From: Actinomycetota bacterium
Lineage (GTDB): Bacteria > Actinomycetota > Actinomycetes > Actinomycetales > Microbacteriaceae
Assembly: GCA_020161315.1 (NCBI GenBank)
Contig: JAIUOH010000028.1
Coordinates: 1 to 42,000 of the forward strand
Length of the DNA stretch: 42,000 bases
Reading direction: 5' to 3'
Part shown: positions 1 through 9,008 of the stretch, piece after piece
How positions within the stretch are numbered: the first letter of the stretch is position 1
Layout: every line of letters starts with the position of its first letter
Made by a program: the position numbers and the translations under genes
Notes under the pieces: model-generated
Databases searched by the model: none
What the model saw: the letters and a program-made list of their open reading frames with translations, nothing else
Told to the model about the DNA's origin: nothing

Positions 1-111
1 CAGCCCGCCAACGTGTTTACTGGCCGCGTGGACGCTGCCACGCTCGGGCAGCGCTTCGGCGAGCATACGCAGTGCTCGGTCTTTGAAGTCTTGATCGTAT
101 GGTTTGGGCAT
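1..111 (-). CDS. IS3-family transposase OrfA, N-terminal part only (cut by window edge)
   Basis: Reading leftwards from the ATG at 111, the protein begins MPKPYDQDFKDRALRMLAEA and continues to the window edge in a region ending KHVGGL. This resembles the helix-turn-helix OrfA subunit of IS3-family transposases common in Actinobacteria, which bind the element ends and are joined to the OrfB integrase by frameshifting. Only 37 codons are visible. A purine-rich GGGAGCATC stretch just upstream could serve as ribosome binding site. The gene points away from the HNH fragment at 136-618, and the insertion sequence end must lie between 112 and about 165. I could not identify a terminal inverted repeat because the other end is outside the window. 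Confidence 0.75.
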   Translation of the reverse strand, partial: MPKPYDQDFKDRALRMLAEALPERGSVHAASKHVGGL

Positions 112-135
112 GATGCTCCCTATCTTCTTAGATGA

Positions 136-618
136 AAGATCGGAACTAAACCCAGGGCGAATCACGACCTCACCGGGCACGGACCCATCAGCACCCACAC
201 CGCACAAGCTCTCGCCGCGACAGCGACGCACTGGGATCTCGCGAGGCTCCACCCCATAACCGGGGCGGTGATCAGTATCGACCGGTACCGGCCGTCCGAA
301 CAGATACGCAGGTTGCTTGCGGTGCGGGACGAGCACTGCAGATTCCCCGGATGTCGGGCACCCGCACACCGGTGCGATATCGACCACACCTTTGATGCCG
401 CTAAAGGCGGGGCGACCGTGACCACGAACCTCGCACACCTGTGTCGTGGGCATCACACGATGAAACACCACGGCGGCTGGAACGTCACCCAAACCGGTGA
501 CGGCGTGTTGCACTGGAAATCACCGACCGGACGGAGTCACACCGACACCCCACCAACCACCATCAGATTTAGGTCGATAAAGACGACGTCTGGCCCTTCT
601 GGACAGGGTGATGGGTAG
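136..618 (+). pseudogene. DUF222/HNH endonuclease (13E12-type), 5'-truncated by an insertion sequence
   Basis: The frame is open from 136 (after a TGA at 133-135) to the TAG at 616-618 and matches only the C-terminal part of DUF222 HNH proteins. The segment LTGHGPIS around 166-190 is the usual linker. It is followed by YRPSEQIRRLLAVRDEHC, the zinc-knuckle-like CRFPGC, then DIDHT and LCRGHH, which hold the HNH catalytic residues, and the conserved GGW. The DUF222 half is missing, and the transposase at 1-111 lies where it should begin. These proteins are scattered, multi-copy genes in Actinobacteria. A short product could start at the GTG/ATG near 266-268 and would still contain the HNH motif, but no good ribosome binding site is seen. 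I regard it as a remnant. Confidence 0.75.
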
Positions 619-762
619 GCCAAACCGCAGAACGAAAAACCCGAAGCCGCACGAGAGGGGAGCGGCGAGCCTAGCAAAGAGACACCCTACTAATCGCGAT
701 CGTGCCGAACACGACGGTGAAGCAAAGGTGCCGAATCTGGCTTGCTGAAGCTCAGGGATTGG

Positions 763-807
763 TCGTGGCGGAACTCATCGCGGCGTAACTCATCGTGGCG
801 TAACGAA
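763..807. repeat. 15-bp tandem repeat, three units
   Basis: Three consecutive 15-mers start at 763, 778 and 793: TCGTGGCGGAACTCA, TCGCGGCGTAACTCA and TCGTGGCGTAACGAA. They differ at a few positions. The array lies in the 233-base gap between the HNH remnant and the convergent ybdK-like gene. A perfect 11-base palindrome, TCAGT-T-ACTGA, follows at 809-819. No gene is seen in 619-851. Confidence 0.7.
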
Positions 808-851
808 ATCAGTTACTGAAACAGGCACCTGATAAAGCAACCATGGTTCGA

Positions 852-2027
852 TTACTCGAGCCCCGCCCTGAACTCGCGTGTGAGCGCGTCAACCACACCG
901 ACGAGCGCGGGCTGCCCTGCATCTGCACCACCGAGTTCTTCGAACAGTCGCAACTGTCGCTCGGCGCTGGTGCCACCGCCGTGCCCATGCGGCCCGCCGT
1001 CGAGCATGACGGCCACATGAGCGAGCTCTGCCTCGCAACCGAGCGATGCTGCAACCGGTGCCAGCGTCACAAGCAGCGCAGCGATCTCATCGCGCAGCGG
1101 TGCCTGCCTCCCGGCTGCGCTGGTGATAACCTCGGCGTCAAGCCCATAGCGGGCAGCCCGCCACTTGTTCTCGCGCACAAACCAGGGCTGCAGGCGGGGG
1201 AGCGGCAGCCCCAGGTCGGCCTGTCGCTGGTAGTGCTCAGCAAGGCACTGCGTGAGCGCGGCAAGCGCGCCGATGCTCGCGAGCGTCGATGCTCCGTCGC
1301 AGAAGCGCACCTCGAGGGTGCCCCACTTCGGTGCGGGGCGAATATCCCACCGCGCCTCGGTGGGCTCTGCGATGATGCCCGTCTTCGAAAGATCGTCCAG
1401 CACGCGCTCCACATCTGCCCAGTCGTCTACCTCCCACGGCAGCCCGGCTGTTGGCAGCTGCTGAAAGCGCAGCGTGCGGTTCGACGCGTAGCCGGTCGAG
1501 TCGCCCGCCCAAAACGGGCTCGATGCCGAGAGCGCGAGCAGGTGTGGCAGATGCGTCAGAAGCGCGTGCATGATCGGCACCACGCGATCCTCGCGATCAA
1601 TACCGATGTGAATGTGCACGCCCCAGATCAGCATGTTGCGACCCCACCACCGATACTTCTCAATGACGCGGTGGTAGCGCTCATGGTCGGTGACGAGCTG
1701 CTTATCCCACCGGCTGAAGGGGTGGCTGCCCGAGCCGATAAGTTCAGCTCCCTCGGTCGCGGCTGCAGTTTCGGCGAGGATCGCCAACTCGCGTAGATCT
1801 GCCGTTGCATCGGCCACGTGGCTGTGCGGTGCGGTCACCAGCTCGATGGTGTTTTGCAGCAGTTCTCCTGTGAAATGCGGAAACCCTGAGCTCGGGTGGC
1901 TCTGCTGTAACTGGGGGAGCAGGGTGGGGGCGATGTTCTTCAGCTCGCGCGTGTGCTGATCGACCAGCGCAAGCTCCCATTCGAGGCCAAGTGTTGAGCG
2001 CGGGGAAGGTGCAAAAGCGATCGACAT
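852..2027 (-). CDS. ybdK: YbdK-type carboxylate-amine ligase (glutamate-cysteine ligase family 2)
   Basis: This 391-residue protein belongs to the GCS2 family, ATP-dependent enzymes that join a carboxylate to an amine. E. coli YbdK has only weak gamma-glutamylcysteine ligase activity and its true substrate is unclear. The N-terminus STLGLEWELALVD carries the ATP/metal-binding glutamates. HIHIGID (codons near 1590-1620) and TIELVTAPH are further family hallmarks. The length matches the family (about 370-400). I chose the ATG at 2027 because AGGAG lies 8 bases upstream and the protein then starts at the family's usual MSIAFAP-like end. An upstream in-frame ATG at 2135 would add 36 unrelated residues. 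The gene diverges from the peptide transporter operon with a 210-base gap. Confidence 0.85.
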   Translation of the reverse strand: MSIAFAPSPRSTLGLEWELALVDQHTRELKNIAPTLLPQLQQSHPSSGFPHFTGELLQNTIELVTAPHSHVADATADLRELAILAETAAATEGAELIGSGSHPFSRWDKQLVTDHERYHRVIEKYRWWGRNMLIWGVHIHIGIDREDRVVPIMHALLTHLPHLLALSASSPFWAGDSTGYASNRTLRFQQLPTAGLPWEVDDWADVERVLDDLSKTGIIAEPTEARWDIRPAPKWGTLEVRFCDGASTLASIGALAALTQCLAEHYQRQADLGLPLPRLQPWFVRENKWRAARYGLDAEVITSAAGRQAPLRDEIAALLVTLAPVAASLGCEAELAHVAVMLDGGPHGHGGGTSAERQLRLFEELGGADAGQPALVGVVDALTREFRAGLE

Positions 2028-2237
2028 GGTGGGGTCTCCTCCCAGATCGCGGGTGCGATATGCAGCATCATATTGGCTCCGGCAACCTTGATCGAATTGT
2101 GACCGTAATGTTTCGGGCGGAAGTGGCATAAGCACTCAATGCCATGTACCATTTCACATGTCGCGTGTGGTGCTCCGATCAACGCGATGCCGCTACGCAC
2201 ATAGCAGCGGGAAGCTCAAAGAATCAAAGGTGACTCA

Positions 2238-4004
2238 ATGACTCGAAAACTGCTCATCACGACCACGGCGGCTGCGGCTGCCGCGGCGTTGCTGCTCAGC
2301 GGCTGTGCCGGTGGCGGTGACACAACGGGCGGCGGCGCTGCCGGCGAACCTCAGAAGGGCGGCACGCTGAAGGTGCTCGCGAACGGTGATGTCGATCGCA
2401 TCGACCCGCAGCTCACCGCATACGTGCCGGTGAACAACGTGGTGCGCACTATCTCTCGTTCGGTGCTGAGCTACGTATCTTCGAATGAAGAGTCCGAGCG
2501 AATTCAGCTCACCGGTGACCTCGCGGAAGAGGTGCCGACTCCGACCGACGATGGCCTGACCTACGAGGTAAAGCTGCGTGACGGTATTACCTGGGATGCC
2601 CCTGACGGCGCTCGCGATATCGTTGCGGCAGACTTCGAGCGCGGCATCAAGCGCATCTGCAATCCTCACATCGGTTCGCCGCTCGGCAGTTACTTCATCA
2701 ACCTCATCGAGGGTATGCCCGAGTTCTGCGATGGCTTTGCCACAGTGGCCCCCGAAGCTGCTGCGATGAAGGAATACATCGAAGGCACCGATATCTCGGG
2801 TATTGAGACTCCCGACGACAAGACCGTCATCTTCAAGCTGGTTGAGCCCGCTTCTGACTTCACCTCAATGCTGAGCCTGCCTACCGCGAACCCAGCAGCG
2901 ATCGAGTCGCTCGACTACCTGCCAGATTCGCCTGAGTACCGCGAGAATTTCGTTGCTTCTGGCCCCTACAAGATTGCTGAGCACACGCCTGACGTCAAGC
3001 TGCACATGGTGCGCAATGAGTCGTGGAAGTCTGACAGCGACCCGCTGCGCAAGGCCTATGTCGACGAGATCGAGATGACCATGGGCGTTGAGGGCGACGC
3101 CGCTATGCAGCAGCTGCAGGCGGGCTCGGCAGACGTGCTCTTCGATATCCAGCCAAGCCCGGCGAACATTCAGCAGCTTGTTGCCGCAAACGACGAAAAG
3201 TTCACCACCATGGAGAACGGTGGCATCGACCAGTTCATGTGGATCAACACCAAGACCTCGAACAACGGTGGGGCGCTGCAGAAGCTTGAGGTGCGACAGG
3301 CTCTGCAGTACGCGATCGATAAGCCAGCAGTACAGCAGGTCATGGGTGGCGAGCAGATCGCCACTGTAACCAACGGCATTTTCGGCCCGGGCATCAACGG
3401 CTACAAGCCGTTCGCGCCCTTCGGTGACGAGAGCGGCAAGGCTGACCCCGAGAAGGCAAAGGAACTGCTAGCAAAGGCTGGCGTCACGAACCTCACTCTG
3501 AAGTTCCCGTACCGCAACCTCGGCACCCAGCCCGACATCGCGCAGACCGTGCAGGCAAGCCTCGAGGCGGCAGGCATCACCGTCGAACTCTTCCCTGTTC
3601 CTCCGACCGACTACTACGCGAACTTCATGACGAACCGCGAGAACGCATCGAACGGTGAGTGGGATGTTGCCCTCGTCGGCTGGTCACCTGACTGGGTGGG
3701 CGGTGCTGCGCGCAGCGTGTTCCAGCCGCAGTTCACCTTCGACGGCAACCCGCAGTCGTACAACTACGTTGACTACAACAACGACGAGGCGAACGAACTC
3801 GCGGCGCAGGCGCTTGCGGCCGCAAGCCCCGAAGAGGCTGCTGACCTCTGGCACCAGGTTGATCAGACGGTGATGAAGGATTCGCCGATCGTCAGCATCG
3901 TTGCCCGAAAGAAGGCAAACTACCACTCCGAGCGCGTGCAGAACTTCGAGATCTATGCGCTGGCTCAAAACGGTGACTGGGCGAACGTCTGGCTGAAGCA
4001 GTAG
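2238..4004 (+). CDS. Peptide ABC transporter substrate-binding lipoprotein (SBP_bac_5)
   Basis: A 588-residue extracytoplasmic solute-binding protein of the DppA/OppA family. The N-terminus has MTRK, an alanine/leucine hydrophobic stretch and the lipobox LLSGC with the lipidated cysteine at residue 23. A glycine-rich linker follows. Family features include GGTLKVLANGDVDRIDPQ near residues 38-55, LTYEVKLRDGITW, and EVRQALQYAIDK in the middle. It would sit on the outer face of the membrane and hand oligopeptides to the permeases encoded at 5747-7674. AAAGGTG precedes the ATG. It is the first gene of a run of six, and the downstream peptidases suggest proline-containing peptides as cargo. That specificity is inference. 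Confidence 0.93.
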   Translation: MTRKLLITTTAAAAAAALLLSGCAGGGDTTGGGAAGEPQKGGTLKVLANGDVDRIDPQLTAYVPVNNVVRTISRSVLSYVSSNEESERIQLTGDLAEEVPTPTDDGLTYEVKLRDGITWDAPDGARDIVAADFERGIKRICNPHIGSPLGSYFINLIEGMPEFCDGFATVAPEAAAMKEYIEGTDISGIETPDDKTVIFKLVEPASDFTSMLSLPTANPAAIESLDYLPDSPEYRENFVASGPYKIAEHTPDVKLHMVRNESWKSDSDPLRKAYVDEIEMTMGVEGDAAMQQLQAGSADVLFDIQPSPANIQQLVAANDEKFTTMENGGIDQFMWINTKTSNNGGALQKLEVRQALQYAIDKPAVQQVMGGEQIATVTNGIFGPGINGYKPFAPFGDESGKADPEKAKELLAKAGVTNLTLKFPYRNLGTQPDIAQTVQASLEAAGITVELFPVPPTDYYANFMTNRENASNGEWDVALVGWSPDWVGGAARSVFQPQFTFDGNPQSYNYVDYNNDEANELAAQALAAASPEEAADLWHQVDQTVMKDSPIVSIVARKKANYHSERVQNFEIYALAQNGDWANVWLKQ

Positions 4005-4094
4005 CTAGGCGCCCCCCAAACGTGTGGCGGCGGTCAGTGACACTGTGCCGCCGCCACACCCACGTTCGTGAGAAGAACTCGTGAGGAGTGAGTG

Positions 4095-5750
4095 ATGCCC
4101 ATTCTTGAGGTGCGCGATCTGGTGGTCGATATTCCCACCGAAGATGGCCCCGTACACGCCGTAAAGAACGTCTCATTCGACGTTAAAGAAGGCGAATTTT
4201 TCGGCGTCGTCGGCGAGTCAGGCTCTGGCAAGTCGGTGCTGGTGCAGTCGGCGATGGGGCTGATTCCCTCTGCCAAAACTTCGGGCGAGGTACTGTTTCG
4301 AGGTGAAAACCTGCTGACGCTTGGCGCCGAGCAGCTGCGTCGCAAGCGCGGCAAAGAGATCAGCATGGTGTTTCAAGACCCGCTGTCGAGCCTGCACCCC
4401 CAGTACACGATCGGCTGGCAGATCGTAGAGCAGATCCAGGCCCATGAGAAGGTCTCGAAGCAGGCGGCGAAGGCCCGTGCTATCGAACTGCTCGAGAAGG
4501 TGCATATTCCCGAAGCGGCATCTCGTTTTGATGCGTACCCGCACCAGTTCTCGGGCGGCATGCGTCAGCGCGTAATGATTGCCATGAGCCTGTCGCTCGG
4601 CCCCTCGCTCATCATTGCCGACGAGCCGACGACTGCCCTCGACTCAACGGTGCAGGCACAGATTCTTGACCTGCTCGCCGAGATGCAGCGCGACACAGGC
4701 TCGACCGTGCTCATGATTAGCCACGACCTCGGCGTCATGGCGAGTGTTGCCGATCGCGTGATGGTCATGTATCAGGGCAACAAGATGGAGCTCGGCGAAA
4801 GCGCCGAGGTATTTTCGAACCCGCAAGACCCGTACACGATGAGCCTCATCGAGTCGTCATCGTTCAGCAAGGGCACACGCGGTGCGCAGGCCGCGCGAGC
4901 CGAAGCCGGTGTCGAGTCAATCGAGATTGCCGGCCCCGTGCCAGACCACATTGTCGAGGTGCGAGATATTTCGCTCTCGTTCAAGCAAAAACGCGGTCAA
5001 GAGCGCACGGTGCTTGATCACATCTCTCTCGAGGTAAAGAGGGGCGAAACCCTTGGCCTCGTTGGTGAGAGTGGCTGTGGCAAAACCACTCTCGCCCGCA
5101 CAATCGCGGGCCTGATTCTGCCGTCGAGCGGTGAGGTCATCTTCGATGGCCGCGATATTTCAGAGGTGAGGGGTAGAGCCTGGCGCGAGCAACGCAAGAA
5201 GGTGCAGGTGGTCTTTCAAGACCCCTTCGGCTCGCTCAATCCGAAGCGGCGAGTTGGTTCGATTGTTGGTGACCCGTTTCGTATTCACGGGGTCGCGAGT
5301 GGCCAGGATCGCCAGCGCCGTGTGCAGCAGCTGCTCGAGCAGGTGGGCCTCAACCCCGAACACTACAACAGGTTTCCTTCGCAGTTCTCGGGCGGTCAGA
5401 GGCAGCGCATTGGCATCGCCAGGGCGATCGCGCTGAACCCAGAACTTGTGATCCTTGACGAGCCGGTGTCTGCGCTCGACGTCACGGTGCAGGCGCAGGT
5501 GTTGAGTCTGCTCGACGACCTGCAGCGCGATCTCGGTCTGACCTATCTCTTTATTTCGCATGACCTCGCAGTGGTGCGTCATATGTGCGACCGCATTGCG
5601 GTGATGGAGGGCGGTCGCATCATCGAGCTCAGTGACCCTGAGTCGATGTACTCGAACCCGCAGCAACCGTTTACCAAGAAGCTGCTCGCTGCCGCATATC
5701 TTGACCTGCCGAAACCGGCGCAGCACACGAACGAGGAGGTCGCGCGATGA
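4095..5750 (+). CDS. Peptide ABC transporter ATP-binding protein, DppD-DppF fusion
   Basis: A 551-residue protein with two complete ATPase domains in tandem. Domain 1 has Walker A GESGSGKS at residues 40-47, signature FSGGM near 152 and Walker B LIIADEPTTALD. Domain 2 has Walker A GESGCGKT from residue 324, signature FSGGQRQR and Walker B LVILDEPVSALD. Each half matches the Dpp/Opp ATPases that are usually separate DppD and DppF proteins, so one chain can power the importer. The ATG at 4095 has GAGGAG 7 bases upstream; an overlapping GTG at 4092 is less likely. A 90-base gap with no clear terminator separates it from the binding protein. Its stop overlaps the next start as ATGA. Confidence 0.95.
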   Translation: MPILEVRDLVVDIPTEDGPVHAVKNVSFDVKEGEFFGVVGESGSGKSVLVQSAMGLIPSAKTSGEVLFRGENLLTLGAEQLRRKRGKEISMVFQDPLSSLHPQYTIGWQIVEQIQAHEKVSKQAAKARAIELLEKVHIPEAASRFDAYPHQFSGGMRQRVMIAMSLSLGPSLIIADEPTTALDSTVQAQILDLLAEMQRDTGSTVLMISHDLGVMASVADRVMVMYQGNKMELGESAEVFSNPQDPYTMSLIESSSFSKGTRGAQAARAEAGVESIEIAGPVPDHIVEVRDISLSFKQKRGQERTVLDHISLEVKRGETLGLVGESGCGKTTLARTIAGLILPSSGEVIFDGRDISEVRGRAWREQRKKVQVVFQDPFGSLNPKRRVGSIVGDPFRIHGVASGQDRQRRVQQLLEQVGLNPEHYNRFPSQFSGGQRQRIGIARAIALNPELVILDEPVSALDVTVQAQVLSLLDDLQRDLGLTYLFISHDLAVVRHMCDRIAVMEGGRIIELSDPESMYSNPQQPFTKKLLAAAYLDLPKPAQHTNEEVAR

Positions 5751-6712
5751 ACGTCAAGCTTCCACTCAAGACCACGCGCATCCTCACGCCGGGGCAGGCC
5801 GCAAAGCAGGCGACACAGTTCAAGGCAAGAACCTCGTGGCAGCTCACGCTGCGTCGTCTTGTGCGCGATCCGGCAAGCGTTATCTCCGCGGTGGTGATTG
5901 TGCTGGCTGTGCTCTTCGCGGTCGGTGCCCCGCTTGTTGCTGCCTGGACTGGCCACGGCCCAACCGAGCAGTTTCGCGAGACCGGGCTTTCTTCCGCGGG
6001 TATTCCGGTCGGCCCAAATGCCGAGTTTCTGCTCGGCACCGATCAGCTGGGGCGTGATGTACTTGTGCGTCTCGCCTACGGTGCCCGAGTCTCACTGCTC
6101 GTTGGTGTGCTGGCCTCGCTGATTGCCTCGGCGATCGGCGTGATCGTCGGCACCATTGCTGGCTTCTTTGGCGGCATCGTCGACACAGTGCTTAGCCGGC
6201 TCATCGACCTGGTTATGAGCGTGCCATTCTTGCTCGTTGCGATCGCCCTCGTTTCAGTGCTCGGTTCGAGCCTCGGGCTCTCGATCGCGGTGATCGTGTT
6301 TTTCAGCTGGGCCAGCCTCGCTAGGGTGATTCGCGGCCAGGTGCTCGCCATTCGCGAGCGAGAGTTCATCGAGGCGGCGCGCTCGCTCGGCGAGTCTCGG
6401 TGGGCAATGATGTTTCGCGACGTGCTGCCCAACCTGGTGGTGCCGATCATCGTCTACACGACGCTCATGATTCCGGCCGCGATCGTCTTTGAGGCGACGC
6501 TGTCGTTTCTCGGGCTCGGTATCGTGCCGCCAACACCGAGCTGGGGCAACATGCTCGCCGACGCCGCGAATGGTTCGATGTACCTCGTCGCGCCGTGGAT
6601 GGTGCTCGTGCCTGGCCTTGCCCTTCTCGCGCTCACACTCGCATTCAATCTGCTCGGTGACGGACTGCGCGACGCGCTCGATCCGACCTCTACGAAGGGA
6701 GCGAAAGCATGA
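5747..6712 (+). CDS. Peptide ABC transporter permease, DppC-type
   Basis: A 321-residue inner-membrane permease. A cytoplasmic N-terminus of about 45 residues is followed by a membrane segment (VISAVVIVLAVLFAVGA), an extracytoplasmic loop containing LLGTDQLGRDV, which is diagnostic of DppC/OppC, and then five more hydrophobic stretches. The EAA coupling loop EAARSLGESRWAMMFRDVLP contacts the ATPase. It forms the channel with the DppB-type subunit encoded next. Starts and stops overlap by 4 bases on both sides, so translation is coupled across the operon. The order is binding protein, ATPase, C, B, rather than the more familiar B-C-D-F. Confidence 0.94.
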   Translation: MNVKLPLKTTRILTPGQAAKQATQFKARTSWQLTLRRLVRDPASVISAVVIVLAVLFAVGAPLVAAWTGHGPTEQFRETGLSSAGIPVGPNAEFLLGTDQLGRDVLVRLAYGARVSLLVGVLASLIASAIGVIVGTIAGFFGGIVDTVLSRLIDLVMSVPFLLVAIALVSVLGSSLGLSIAVIVFFSWASLARVIRGQVLAIREREFIEAARSLGESRWAMMFRDVLPNLVVPIIVYTTLMIPAAIVFEATLSFLGLGIVPPTPSWGNMLADAANGSMYLVAPWMVLVPGLALLALTLAFNLLGDGLRDALDPTSTKGAKA

Positions 6713-7674
6713 TCCGCTTCTTCCTGTCACGGCTCGCGTTTGGCGTGCTCGTGCTGTTGATGCTCAGCATCTTCGTGTTCGTGCTGTTCTACGTCTCGCC
6801 GTCTGATCCGGCGCGCATTCTCGCGGGCGACAAGGCGACCGAGGCGCTCATGGCGCAGATCAGGGTTAACCTCGGCCTTGATAAGCCCATGATTCAGCAG
6901 TACTTCATGTTCCTCAGTAATTTGCTGCAGGGTGACCTCGGCTTCTCGTACCGCACCAACATGCCGGTCGGCGATCTGCTGGTAAACCGCATTCCGATTA
7001 CCATGTCGCTCGTGTTTGGGGCCATGGTCATCTGGCTCGCGATTGGCATACCCATCGGCATCTCATCGGCGAAGCACCCGGGCAGTCTGCGCGACCGCAT
7101 CGGGCAGAGCTTCGCGATTGTTGGCATTAGCTTTCCAACTTTCGTGCTCGGTATGATCGCGCTCTACACGCTCTACTTCTTGCCGACGAAGATGGGTCTG
7201 AATCTGTTTCCTGCCTCGGGGTACGTGCCGATGTCGCAGGGCCCGCTGCAGTGGGCATGGCACCTTGTGCTGCCGTGGTTCACGCTCGCGCTCGTGATCG
7301 CCGCTGTGTACGCGCGCCTCACACGCGGACAGATGCTCGAGGTGCTCGGGCAGGACTACATTCGTACGGCGCGAGCCAAGGGTATTACCGAACGTCGCGT
7401 CACCTACGTGCATGCCTTCAGGAGTGCCATGCCGCCACTTGTCACCCAGCTTGGCATCGACATCGGTATGCTGCTCGGCGGGGTGATTGTGATCGAGCAG
7501 GTCTTCGGACTGCCCGGCATCGGCTCGCTCGCGGTGACGAGCGTTGCGATGCAGGATCGCCCAGTGGTGATCGCGATTGTGTTGCTCGGCGGCCTCTTTG
7601 TCGTCGTGTCGAACCTGATCGTTGACTTGCTGTACGCAGTATTGGATTCGAGAGTGAGGACTGCCCGCCGATGA
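6709..7674 (+). CDS. Peptide ABC transporter permease, DppB-type
   Basis: A 321-residue permease. An N-terminal membrane helix (FFLSRLAFGVLVLLMLSIFV) is followed by the DppB/OppB hallmark of a short outside loop with SPSDPARILAG. Later helices follow, and the EAA-type loop RTARAKGITERRVTYVHAFR lies near residues 218-240. It is the partner of the DppC-type subunit, whose stop it overlaps (ATGA). It overlaps the hydrolase start in the same way. No missing segment is visible. The cargo is likely short peptides, judged from the family and from the two peptidases that follow. Confidence 0.94.
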   Translation: MIRFFLSRLAFGVLVLLMLSIFVFVLFYVSPSDPARILAGDKATEALMAQIRVNLGLDKPMIQQYFMFLSNLLQGDLGFSYRTNMPVGDLLVNRIPITMSLVFGAMVIWLAIGIPIGISSAKHPGSLRDRIGQSFAIVGISFPTFVLGMIALYTLYFLPTKMGLNLFPASGYVPMSQGPLQWAWHLVLPWFTLALVIAAVYARLTRGQMLEVLGQDYIRTARAKGITERRVTYVHAFRSAMPPLVTQLGIDIGMLLGGVIVIEQVFGLPGIGSLAVTSVAMQDRPVVIAIVLLGGLFVVVSNLIVDLLYAVLDSRVRTARR

Positions 7675-9008
7675 GCGATTGGTACCCGATTGGTACGCAT
7701 CTAGTTGCACGCGACCTGTGGGTCGAGGTGCCGCTCGACTGGAATGACGCCGGGGCTGAGCCCTTTGAGAGCTACACGGGCGAAACGATTCGCGTGTTCG
7801 CTCGAGAGGTCGTTGACGCTTCAAAACAGGGCGAGGATCTGCCGCTGCTGGTGTTTTTGCAGGGCGGCCCCGGCGGCAAATCGCCGAGGCCGCTTGAACG
7901 CGAGGGGTGGATCGCGAGCGCGGTGAAGCGCTTCCGCGTGATCTTGCCCGATCAGCGAGGCACCGGGCGCTCTACGCCAGTGCGCGCTGCGCACTTTGAG
8001 CAGATGACTGCCGAAGCGGCGGCAAAGCATCTTGCGTTGCACCGCGCCGACTCGATTGTGCGCGACTTCGAGGCGCTGCGCGAGCGGCACTTCGCGGGCC
8101 GCCAGTGGTGGACCTTGGGGCAGAGCTACGGCGGATTCTTGACGCTGCAGTACTTGTCGCACTACCCGGAATCTGTTGTCGCCTCGGCGATTACGGGTGG
8201 TCTGCCCGGCATCGAGCCCGACCCCGCAGAGGTCTACGCACGCACATTTCCGCGTATCGCCGAGAAGAACCGATTGTTCCGTGAGCGTCACCCGCACCTC
8301 GTTGCACGCATAGACCGGGTGGCCGACCTGCTGCAGACGAGCAATGTGCGACTGCCGGGCGGCGATCGCCTGACAGTGCGTCGTCTGCAAACGCTCGGCA
8401 TTGATTTTGGCATGAAGCCGGGCTTCGATCGCGTGCACTGGTTGTTTGACGAGGCCTTTGCTGACCCCGACGAGACCGTGCTGAGCGATGTATTTCTTGC
8501 CGCGGTCGAGGCCGAGACCTCGTTTGCGACAAACCCACTGTTCATCGCGCTGCAAGAGGCAATTTATGGCCCCGGTCCGAGTGCGTGGGCTGCGCAGGCT
8601 GAGCGAGACCGCCGACCTGAGTTTGCAGAGACCTCGCGGCCGTTGAACTTCACGGGCGAGACGGTGTTTCCGTGGATGTTCGAAGAGATCTCGTCGCTGC
8701 GGGGGTACGAAGCGGGGGTAAAACATCTCGCCTCGCACGAGCAGCCGATCGAAACCTACGATCATGCGAAGCTTGCGGCAAATCAGGTGCCGGTCGAGGC
8801 TGCTGTCTACTACGACGACATGTACGTAGACGCGCAGCTCTCGCTCGACACCGCATCGCGGGTCGCCGGGGTGCATGCCTGGGTAACGAACGAGTTTGAA
8901 CACGACGGCCTGCGCATGGGCGACGTGGCCGAGCGCCTATTTGCGGCGCTCGAGGCGAGGATCGGCGGCACCAAGCACGCCAGAGAGATACAAGGGGTAC
9001 AGCAGTAA
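7671..9008 (+). CDS. Alpha/beta hydrolase, proline iminopeptidase-like (peptidase S33)
   Basis: A 445-residue cytoplasmic serine hydrolase. LVFLQGGPGGKSPRP supplies the oxyanion-hole HGGPG-type motif. DQRGTGRSTP follows, and the nucleophile elbow GQSYGG puts the catalytic serine at residue 152. The late EFEHDGLR probably contributes the histidine. This set is typical of prolyl aminopeptidases and tricorn-interacting F1-like S33 enzymes, which remove an N-terminal proline or other residue from short peptides. There is no signal peptide, so it would act on peptides after import. ATGA overlap with the permease and TAATG overlap with the next peptidase place it firmly in the operon. Exact peptide preference cannot be read from sequence. 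Confidence 0.87.
   Translation: MSDWYPIGTHLVARDLWVEVPLDWNDAGAEPFESYTGETIRVFAREVVDASKQGEDLPLLVFLQGGPGGKSPRPLEREGWIASAVKRFRVILPDQRGTGRSTPVRAAHFEQMTAEAAAKHLALHRADSIVRDFEALRERHFAGRQWWTLGQSYGGFLTLQYLSHYPESVVASAITGGLPGIEPDPAEVYARTFPRIAEKNRLFRERHPHLVARIDRVADLLQTSNVRLPGGDRLTVRRLQTLGIDFGMKPGFDRVHWLFDEAFADPDETVLSDVFLAAVEAETSFATNPLFIALQEAIYGPGPSAWAAQAERDRRPEFAETSRPLNFTGETVFPWMFEEISSLRGYEAGVKHLASHEQPIETYDHAKLAANQVPVEAAVYYDDMYVDAQLSLDTASRVAGVHAWVTNEFEHDGLRMGDVAERLFAALEARIGGTKHAREIQGVQQ

Noticed and set aside
843-1796. A 317-codon open frame on the plus strand opposite the ybdK-like gene
   Set aside because: It lies wholly antisense to a well-conserved protein. Its product has no recognisable motif and is a composition effect of high G+C.
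2155-2169. CACATG-TCG-CGTGTG as an operator of the peptide operon
   Set aside because: It needs a G-T pair and has no clear relation to a promoter, so it is not distinguishable from chance.
7821-8903. A 360-codon open frame opposite the S33 hydrolase
   Set aside because: It is antisense to a gene with clear catalytic motifs and operon overlaps, and the product is arginine-rich nonsense typical of shadow frames.
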